Shown here: positions 56,758 to 64,000 of the stretch, in pieces
Layout: each line of letters begins with the position of its first letter
How positions within the stretch are numbered: position 1 is the stretch's first letter
Source of the DNA: Camellia lanceoleosa
Lineage: Eukaryota > Streptophyta > Magnoliopsida > Ericales > Theaceae
NCBI GenBank assembly: GCA_025200525.1
Contig: CM045767.1
Location: 115,752,021 to 115,816,020, forward strand
Length of the DNA: 64,000 nt
Direction: 5' to 3'
Notes under the pieces: model-generated
The model's database searches: none
What the model was told of the DNA's origin: nothing
Seen by the model: only the letters and a program-made list of their open reading frames with translations
Position numbers and translations under genes: made by a program

Positions 56758-57631
56758 AGCAATATGTCCACTTTTGCCACACACAAAACATGTCACATTT
56801 GTCAGATGTTGTGAAGGGGGTTCTTGGTTCCATTTTTTTTGCCTCAGGTAATTTTTATTTTGTGACCTTCTAGTAATTTTTCAAATTTTCTTAACTGGCT
56901 TCAAGTAACTATTTTTATGAAATCGACCTTTAGGTAAAGTATTTCCAGAAGTTAAATTTACCTTTGTAGTGGAATGCTCTTGTATCATAAGCGCATCTTA
57001 TCCTCGTGCTTCCTCCTCCACTTGAATCCGTGTGATTAGAGTCTCCAAAGACGTCTCTTTTTACTTGTGACGTATTGACTTCTGAAACTCCCTCTAAGAT
57101 TATGGTAGTTTGTCAATAATACCTACCACAGCAAGATTGTCTCCAATTTTGATGCCTTCGGATCTAACTTCAGCCACTAGCATTTGAAAATCTTGAACTT
57201 GCTCCACCACTAATTTTTCATCTATCATCTGATAGCGGAAAAAATAACTTGCAGCGTATTTTTTTAGCGCCTACCTCTTCAGTGTCATATTTATTTTGCA
57301 AGGCTTTCCAAAGTTTCTTGGCAGTAGTGTAAGTAGTATTATAATAATCATAAAATTGATCCGAAAGATAATTCAAAAGATAATATCGACATTTATACTC
57401 ATTTGTGTTGTATTTCTCGATTTTTTCAATATGAGCGGCATACTCTTCGTCGGTCATCTCGTTAGTGGAGACTTTGTTTGGATTTTTTTCAGTCAGGATA
57501 TAAGCTACCTTGAGGAGACTGAGGTAGAAAAGCACCTTGCATTTCCATCTCTTGAAATGGGCTCCCTTGAATCGGAAGGGCTTGTTGAGATGACTGGTAT
57601 TCTCGTTGGGCTTCTCCAATATTGGCTCCAT
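56758..57631 (-). pseudogene. Copia gag (frameshifted)
   Basis: ATG 57629-57631 opens [20 protein letters not shown], the start of a copia gag (UBN2-type) with [17 protein letters not shown] and [17 protein letters not shown]. An A7 run on the minus strand (57259-57265) has one base too many and shifts the frame; the following frame carries [20 protein letters not shown] and [17 protein letters not shown] before stops. The start codon lies only about 30 nt inside the 5' LTR. Confidence 0.85.
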
Positions 57632-57643
57632 GAATTTTACTAT

Positions 57644-57658
57644 TTGAATCTCCTTAAA
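57644..57658 (-). other. Unusual primer-site position: LTR-complementary 15-mer
   Basis: Two bases inside the 5' LTR the sense strand reads TTTAAGGAGATTCAA. No tRNA primer site (TGGTATCAGAGC or other TGG-starting sequence) is present. The complement TTGAATCTCCTTAAA occurs in sense orientation inside the LTR: exact in the 3' LTR (52104-52118) and with one mismatch in the 5' LTR (57755-57769). Confidence 0.6.
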
Positions 57659-57660
57659 AT

Positions 57661-58234
57661 TGTTGATGATAATTACAAATAAAACACCATAAAATACAAA
57701 CAATAAAAATTATAATAACTATTGAAAGGGTTGAGGCGCTGGAAATTCGCTCTCTTTAGGGAGATTCAAGCCCTCTACGGTTAGGCAAAGCCTCACACTG
57801 GTGCAGCAGAAAAAACCTTGACTTGTCTTCTCCAGGATACAACTGCCCAACTAAGTCGTATGGTTCACCAATGCTGCACAATTGGTTGAACCCAAAGTTT
57901 CATCATATACACCATTTATTTCTTTGCCTGATAATATCACATAAACATAATAAAACAACAAAAATTTCTTCTATATTCCAAGATAAGAGGTTAGCTCAAT
58001 TTATAGGAGATGAAAGCTTGGTGGACAAGTTTCTTGGAGGATTCATGGAAGTTGCTTGCAGGATAAGTATAGGAGAGGAAACCTGGTAAGAAAATTCATT
58101 GGAGGATACTTGAAGGCAAAGAAAAAGACTTGACTTAAGCAAAAACTTAGAAAGAAAGAAAAGAAAACTTGGAAGGAAAGAAAAAAAAAAAAAAAAACCT
58201 ATAACACATTATAATATTAAAATATTTTCTAACA
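57661..58234 (-). mobile_element. 5' LTR of the copia element
   Basis: Reads TGTTAGAAAATATTTTAATA in sense direction from 58234 and ends ATCATCAACA at 57661. A TATA-like CTATAAATTGAG on the sense strand near 58005 would start transcripts about 200 nt upstream of the complementary 15-mer. It has insertions relative to the 3' LTR near 58110-58150. Confidence 0.9.
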
Positions 58235-58815
58235 CAATCTCTGTCAGCACTTATCATATGAATAATGCATTGCAAGTCATTTAGACTTCCAACGAGACAA
58301 ACACAGATTGTCACCACTAAAATGAACCAATCACCAATTAAGCATGCCAAATAATTTATGCATAGACTTCCATTAGTGAATATAGTCGGGTTTGAACTCG
58401 TTAAATATTAATAAATTAGTTTAAACATATTAATACTTAGCTCGTCTCCTTTTATACATGACTTAAAAGTAATAAGCTGCAACCAATCTGATTTTAAATT
58501 TTAATACTCCATTGAATCTCCAAAAATCATATATAATATACAAGATATATATTATAACTAATATCAAACTAAATTAAATGTTCTTTGGGTAAATCAATTA
58601 GATCTCACACTCCATTAAGGAGGTGTACTTAACAATTTTTTAGGATTCATCGAATACAACATACATGTAAAAAATCAAATTGGTTGAACATTGGAAGTCC
58701 TTTCGTCAAGATCACATTTGTATCTGAAAAAATAAATGGTAAGTATGATTATGAAAATAAAACTAAATACATATGTGATGTGATAAAAGGGTAATCGATA
58801 TTCAATCAACTTAAT
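58235..58815. other. AT-rich flank, nothing recognised
   Basis: No gene. A TCCATTAGTGAA 12-mer near 58369 also occurs in the copia 3' internal region near 53227, which may be chance or a relic of another copia copy. Confidence 0.4.
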
Positions 58816-59332
58816 TTTTTACAAGTATATTGCACTCAATATATCTTAAAAAATAAACGATTAAAATTATCAAAATAGAACCTAAAGTGAGTCCAAGTGG
58901 TCACACAACATTGTTGTACGACGTGTACAACATCCACCCTGATTCCATATTGGTTTGAGAATTGACTTTTTTTGATTTGTTTTTAAAAGATTTGCAAAAG
59001 AATAAAGATAATGAATTTTCTTTTTCCAGTGATTTTTTGACATTTTGATTATATTAACCATTTCTAAAACACCTCTTTACTAAAAACTTACACGATGATT
59101 TTCTAAAGCGTAATGCCAAATGGATGTGTATCATATGCAAGTTATGACATTTGTGAGGTTAATCATCACAAATGTCATAACTCAATTTTATGGGTGTCAT
59201 AACTTTTAAATAAAAAAAAAAATAGTTAAAACCATACACTACATAAGGTATAATCAAATAGTTTTTGTATCATAACCAAAATAATGTTATAACCAACATT
59301 ATAATGAACCATAACTAACACCACAAAGTGTA

Positions 59333-59513
59333 TAAGGCTAGGCCTAGTTGGCTACCATAACTCTCTTAAGGGCTTAATCTTAAAGGGAAGGTCATGTGTT
59401 CAACTTTCTCTAAGGGAAAGTTGAATTAGGAGGCAAGCATGGGGAGGCTAACTTTCATAAGTGCTAATCTAACAACTTACAACTGACTTTCTCTGATAAT
59501 ATATATATATATA
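59333..59513 (+). mobile_element. tRNA-like SINE ending in (AT)n
   Basis: Starts near GGCTAGGCCTAGTTGGCTAC (A-box-like TAGTTGGC), with a B-box-like GGTCATGTGTTCAACTTTC about 45 nt on, and ends AATCTAACAACTTACAACTG... followed by (AT)n. It shares its body with 23905-24095. It lies exactly between the two units of the tandem duplication. Confidence 0.58.
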
Positions 59514-59940
59514 TAACCAAGTCGATGTTGTACCACAGGTATGTTGTACTTGATGTACCCTAAAAAATGAATGGTTCAAATTATTAAAATAGAATTTGAA
59601 GTGGGTCCAAGTGGCCGCACAACAATAGTTGTTGTGCTCTATTATGCGGCCTACACAACAGCCACTCTGATTCCAATTAGTTTGGGAATTAACTTTTTTC
59701 TTTTTAAAAGACCTACAAAAGAGTAAAGATAATGAATTTATTTTTATAGTAACATTTTGACATTTTAATTATATTATCCATTTCTAAAACTCCCCTTACT
59801 AAAAACTTACATGATAATTTATTAAAGGGTAATGCCAAAAGAATGTGTATCATATGCAAGTTATGAGATTTGTGGGGTTGATAACGACAAATATCATAAC
59901 TCAATTTTATGAATATCATAACTAAAAAAGGAAGAAGGAA

Positions 59941-60193
59941 TGACTTGTCTCTAGTTGAAATTTCAATTGGACTAGACAATTGAGGTCTTTGGCCGATAAG
60001 AATCATTAAACGAAAGACTCTGGCTAGTAGGAGTCATTAAACAAAAGACTCTTACCGGTAAGAGTTTTTGAAAAAATTCAACTAGGTCATGTTTTCATAA
60101 ACTCTTACCGGAGAGAGTCTTCCATTTAATAACTCTTACTGGTCCGAGATTTCAACTGTTTCTTCCAATTCAACTTTCAACTGGAAACAAGCC
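59941..60193. mobile_element. MITE with ~30-bp inverted ends
   Basis: Left GACTTGTCTCTAGTTGAAAT then TTCAATTGGA; right, inverted, GGCTTGTTTCCAGTTGAAAG then TTGAATTGGA. The inside repeats an ACTCTTACCGGTAAGAGT palindrome and AAAGACTCT motifs. It is absent from the sister duplication unit, so it inserted after that duplication. Confidence 0.7.
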
Positions 60194-60320
60194 ATATAAA
60201 AAAAAATTGTTATAACCACACACCACATAAGGTATAACTCTAGAATTTTTGAATCAAAATTGAAATAATATTATAACTAACATCACAATAAATCATAACT
60301 AATATTACAATGAGTATAAC

Positions 60321-60738
60321 CAAGCCATAATCAAATCGTAACTAACCGCCTAATAGATCATAACCAAAGGCATCAAATGTTGTAGTCGGGGGGCATAAAA
60401 GGTGGTATGTACCATACAATTTCTCTTTACCAAAAAAAATAAAATATACAATTTGGGAAAAAGCACATATTTTGTGAAAATTTATTTAAAATTACACGCA
60501 AAAAAGAGCGTAAAACATCTGTACATTTATTTATTTATTTAATTGATTTTAAATTTCTTCATAAATATTTCACTTTTAAAGTATGTCTAAATTAAGTAGA
60601 TTTTAAAAGTATAAAAAAATAATTAAAATATTAAAAAAATTCATTTAAAACAAAAATATGAGTCAAAAAATCAATTTTGAAAACACCAAACTAAAATTGT
60701 CTCTCTGGCTATCTTCAGCACAGTGGACGCATTTAAAA
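60321..60738. other. AT-rich spacer, nothing recognised
   Basis: No gene. 60540-60700 resembles the AT-rich MITE body seen at 35112-35556 (AATTTTGAAAACACCAAACT). Confidence 0.4.
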
Positions 60739-60922
60739 CAGTAATGGTAGAGGGTCCTAATTTTTGTGGTTCAAATGGCTTGAATTTGTCAAAACGACGT
60801 CGTTTTGAGTGCAAAACGACGCCGTTTTGAGTACAAAACAACATCAAAATTGCCAAAACGACGTCGTTTTGACAATTTTGAGCCATTTGAGCTACAAAAA
60901 TTAGGACCCCCAAACATTTTTT
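60739..60922. mobile_element. Small Mutator-type MITE with 9-bp target duplication and ACGACGT palindromes
   Basis: The 9-bp direct repeat CATTTAAAA lies at 60730-60738 and 60923-60931. Inside it the arms are inverted for about 55 bp: GGGTCCTAATTTTTGTGG, TTCAAATGGCT, then CAAAACGACGTCGTTTTG. Three CAAAACGACG(T/C)CGTTTTG palindromes are present. The right terminus read inward (AAAAAATGTTTGGGGGTCC) resembles the left terminus of the insertion at 2972 (GAAAAATGTTTTGGACCTC). Confidence 0.75.
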
Positions 60923-60931
60923 CATTTAAAA

Positions 60932-63427
60932 ATGAGTTGAGTTTTTTTTAAATTTGAACTTTAAAAAACTTGAAGCGTTTATGAATTTAATTATTGGTCT
61001 CTTGATCCCGCTACAATAATCCGTGATTTATCCTGTAGGACTTTGCATGTCTATCATTTAAAAAAAAAAATTAAATCGGTTTTATAATCGTAACATTTTC
61101 TTTTTATTATATTTGTCTCTAAAAAGATAGATAAGTCTATTTTCAAAAACATGCACATTGTTCATTTTTTTTAAGATAAACGTAGTAAAATATTTTTTTT
61201 TTGATTATTAGATCGACTTAATTTTTTTGACTTATAATATATATTAAGAACCTTTTAAAATAAATAATTTAAATCATCAAAAACAATCTCACCAAACAAG
61301 AAAAAATCTAGCGAAAGGACTTCTAATTCTAAGCCTGAAGAGTCCTGTTAAAAGTTCCCCCAAACACTATTTTTCCTCATCAATGCACCAACCTATTAAA
61401 GAAAAAGAAAAAAAAAACGATATATTGAAAGATCATTTTACCTCCATTTTGTTGCATTACACAAAAAAGTGAAAAGCTAATAAAGTATATAATAGAATCA
61501 TTTTGTCCTTTATTTTGTCCTAAAAAACATAAAAAAAGCAAAAAGCAAACCCGCCTTACAAAATTAAATAAACAATTAAAAAAACTACTAATAGCAAGTA
61601 TTTGTCAAACGATAGTTTACTCTTTTAGCAAATAAGTTTTTTTTAAAAAAAGTAAAACTATCACTAAAAAAAACATTTGTCAACTCGCACTTTAAGCTCC
61701 GAGAAACTGTTGTGTTCATTTGTTAGTAAAACTATATGATTTTTTGTTCTTTTGGGTGCTTAGATTTAATTTGATTAAAAAAAAAAGGGAAAAAAAATAG
61801 ATGAGAAAAATATAGCAATGAAAAAAGAGTTTCTATTTTCACATACTAAATACTTTCCATCCACACACCTAATGAAAAAATATATATATTATTGTGGGTG
61901 TTGATTTTTGACTTCATAACCAAATAAGAAATTTAGTTGCAAAGCACGGAGTAGAATAGATTAAATCAAGCATCTACACACAAAAAAATGAGAATACCAC
62001 AGTGGCTCGTCCACCTAGGGGCCTTCCTTTATAACCACTAATGCCCTCGTCCCCTAGAAGTCTCACTTCATAGGACTCAAGCACAATGCTTATCTCGGAT
62101 TCTTAGTTAGATATGGATGAACTCCTTAAGAGCCTCATCCTTATCCAAACTAAGCGCCTCACTTATCTAGGACTCTTGTCTCCTATCCAAACATCTTAGA
62201 TTTCGGTATTTCCGCACCATACCTTAGCAATACCACAATCATCTCAACAATCTGGCTCGTCCACGTGGCACGACCTCAAAAATACATCCCCACAACTGCC
62301 CCTATGTTCTATTATCTCGGCAACCTGATCTTCTAACATGCTAAACAACATATTGGAGATACTCCTCCGACCAAGATCATGACTCGTCGGCTGCAAGAAA
62401 CAAGGATTCAAATGTCCATTCGTCAAAAACCAAGAACCAAGAATCAAGAAGTAATATCTCCACCGATATTGCACTGCTAGCCGAGATTAAGACTCACTAG
62501 TTTAAGAATACCAAGAATCTCAACTGCGCGTAAGCTGTGATGCCATAACTGCCCAACTGTTTCACCCATGTATCATCACTTGACTAGCTCATACTCATCA
62601 CGCGTCAAATACGTCGCTTCATCTTTGAACCACGCCGCTTGACGTTACCTGAAGTTAGCCAGGCACGTCATCCAAGAGTTTGAAATAATGACCCTTGCCT
62701 CCCTCTTGCCTTTTCAACAATAACTCTTTTCCTCTCTCTCTGTGTCTCTTCACTTTTACTTTTACCATTTTCTCTTTCTTCTTAGAGTCTCTCTTTCTCT
62801 CTAACCTCTATTGACAAATTTTAAAGCTTTCTACAACTGCTCATGTTCATCATCTCCACCAAGCATTCAACCATTCTGTTCTGATTAAAAGCATTGTTTG
62901 ACTCTGGCAAACACAATTTCGGCATTCATTCTTATGCTCACAATCTGTAAGTTTCTCATTACTTTTACTTTGAGTCCATTCCTCCTTGTTCTTTCATGTT
63001 CTTGAGCATGCATTCATTGTTTACTGCTCACTATCTATACATTTTCTGTGTTTGAGTTTGTTCATAATTTTGACATTATATTGCCTTTTCTGAATTCTTG
63101 TTCCCTATGTTTTTCTCCATATTTTGTACTTATTCATGTATTTTAGTTTTCACCATGCATTCTTGAATCTTATGTTTTTTAATTTGGTTTCCTTGTTCAT
63201 ATTTTGAATCCATTTTCCTTACTGTTTCCAGATTCTTCCATCCAATTCTTTGTCCATCTCTGTTGCTTTTGTATATACGTAGATTTAGGATTTGGGATTT
63301 GCTAGAACTGTAGAAAAATTGAAACATTGACCTTGTAAAACCTTCACAAAATCACCAAAACCTTCAAACCAGAGTAGCCTAAGACCCAAATCACAAACCC
63401 TTGGTCTTTACATACTTAGTTAAGGTA
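60932..63427. other. Intergenic interval, then 5' region of a transposon ORF
   Basis: No supported gene. 60932-61930 is AT-rich. 61980-62700 is less AT-rich, with GGCTCGTCCAC(C/G)T twice (about 62004 and 62252) and CTCATCC/CTTATCC motifs, and 62700-62820 is a CT-rich leader-like stretch. These are plausibly non-coding 5' parts of the transposon whose ORF starts at 63428. Confidence 0.4.
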
Positions 63428-63895
63428 ATGGGGATGTTCAAATGGAGGGTAGAATCCCCTAACAAATTAGAATACTTTCTCCAGGAGTTTAACATTCCTG
63501 CCGATGTCCATATTAGGCTAGCCGGTGATAACGACTCTGTTACACCCGGGGATAGTTACATGTCCTTTCCAGTGGTTTCAATCATCGAGGGTGGAATTAG
63601 ATTTGCCCTTTATATTCTCTTTAGAGAAGTGATGCACTTCTACAAACTCAACCCTAAGCAAATAGCCATAAACACTTTTAAGGTTATTAACGGCATAGCC
63701 GAGTTATGTCGCCGACATAATGTTAGGCTCACCCTTCTTGACATTAAGTATTGCTACACAACGTGTAGTCTTAAATCTGCCAACGGCTACACTTACTACC
63801 TCAAACTTTGGTCAACTACTTACAAGTTGATAGCCGACCTTCCAGACTCCAACAATGGTGCTAGAGAAAGCTATCTCATTGTCTCGGGCAACTAG
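63428..63895 (+). pseudogene. 'Putative gypsy type' transposon protein, N-terminal part, broken and running off the window
   Basis: From ATG 63428 the 155-codon frame carries FLQEFNIPADVHIRLAG and the conserved SFPVVSIIEGGIRFALYILF, REVMHFYKLNPKQIAINTF, NGIAELCRRHNVRLTLLDIKY and ADLPDSNNGARESYLIVSGN. This matches the plant 'putative gypsy type transposon' family (Pfam Transposase_28-like), proteins of retrotransposon origin with no proven function. The TAG at 63893-63895 sits where family members have Trp (SGNW), and the same frame continues EFAPNDELQLF before a further stop, so it is a pseudogene. The rest lies beyond the window. Confidence 0.7.
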
Positions 63896-64000
63896 GAGTT
63901 TGCACCAAATGATGAACTTCAGCTCTTCCTCTTGCACTGAGGAGTCTTTAGGGAAGGTGAGGGTAAGAACTTAGTCATCCCAAGCCCTACATCCCTGACA

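Larger units (their letters stand above)
52010..58234 (-). mobile_element. Decayed Ty1/copia retrotransposon
   Basis: Two similar direct LTRs with TG...CA ends bound the element: 5' LTR 57661-58234 and 3' LTR 52010-52542 plus 53125-53129, split by a later insertion. In sense order from the right come gag, zinc knuckle, protease, integrase, reverse transcriptase and RNase H, the copia order. A polypurine tract (complement of 53130-53147, with AGGTGGGGGAA) abuts the 3' LTR exactly. No 5-bp target duplication is apparent (TAATT against CAATC). The usual Met-tRNA primer site is missing. Many stops and frameshifts show that it is dead. Confidence 0.9.
58816..60320. repeat. Diverged tandem duplication separated by a SINE
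   Basis: Unit 1 (about 58816-59330) and unit 2 (about 59530-60320) are in the same orientation. Shared landmarks in order: GTCCAAGTGG, GATTCCA, GAATAAAGATAATGAATTT-like, TATTA.CCATTTCTAAAAC, ATGTGTATCATATGCAAGTT, CATAACTCAATTTTATG, CACATAAGGTATAA-like and CATAACTAA. Unit 2 is longer because of a MITE at 59941-60193. No gene was recognised in either. Confidence 0.7.

Noticed and set aside
57823..58089. 88-codon + frame, with a parallel 67-codon frame at 52234-52437
   Set aside because: Both are in the two LTRs of the same element, so similarity reflects LTR identity and not a gene family.

Overview
This is an AT-rich piece of a flowering-plant nuclear genome, most likely a eudicot. The evidence is a spliced group I WRKY gene with canonical GT-AG introns, Ty1/copia and Ty3/gypsy-type LTR retrotransposon remains, many hAT, Mutator and Tourist-type non-autonomous DNA transposons, tRNA-like SINEs and plant-style CT/AC/AT microsatellites. 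No bacterial-type operon, CRISPR array, rRNA or tRNA gene was recognised. The species cannot be fixed from the sequence.

Only one clearly functional-looking host gene is present: a WRKY44 (TTG2-like) transcription factor on the + strand, five coding exons between 31672 and 35902. It encodes two WRKY domains. One extra A in an A-run at 32944-32949 breaks the frame inside the first zinc finger, and the frame is otherwise open for 478 codons, so either the assembly has an indel or the allele is very recently broken. Its 2.1 kb fourth intron carries a hAT-type element with a perfect 8-bp target duplication plus MITE relatives. Other host-derived pieces are relics: a UGT91-like glycosyltransferase fragment (11440-11832, minus) carried inside a transposon, a broken wound-responsive (DUF3774/WIP-like) gene at 47568-47816, and a coiled-coil ORF (43648-43986, minus) inside a Mutator-like element.

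Layout. 0-9 kb: LTR edge, MITEs, a head-to-tail pair of related elements (2519-4701) with a GC-rich insertion flanked by 9-bp repeats, and a hAT element (6588-7151). 9.2-12.1 kb: a composite element with perfect 12-bp hAT-type ends, a dense array of a CCAGAGAAATT motif and the UGT fragment. 13.2-21.8 kb: a 4.07-kb direct tandem duplication whose breakpoints lie in two different transposons; the copies are nearly identical except for a GC-rich MITE core. 22-31 kb: MITEs, a SINE and an inverted hAT copy, then the upstream region of WRKY44. 31.7-35.9 kb: WRKY44. 36-47 kb: a large decayed hAT with nested Tourist-like MITE, a Mutator-like element holding a palindromic satellite, and another hAT. 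47-52 kb: WIP-like pseudogene, a foldback hairpin and a 1.24-kb solo LTR with perfect target duplication. 52-58.2 kb: a decayed copia element (minus) whose 3' LTR is interrupted by a second solo LTR. 58.8-60.3 kb: a diverged tandem duplication with a SINE between the copies. 60.7-64 kb: a small Mutator-type MITE and a degenerate 'gypsy type' transposon ORF running to the window end.

The most unusual observation is in the copia element: the position next to its 5' LTR where a tRNA primer site should be instead holds 15 nt that are perfectly complementary to a segment of its own LTR, which suggests, but does not prove, self-primed reverse transcription.
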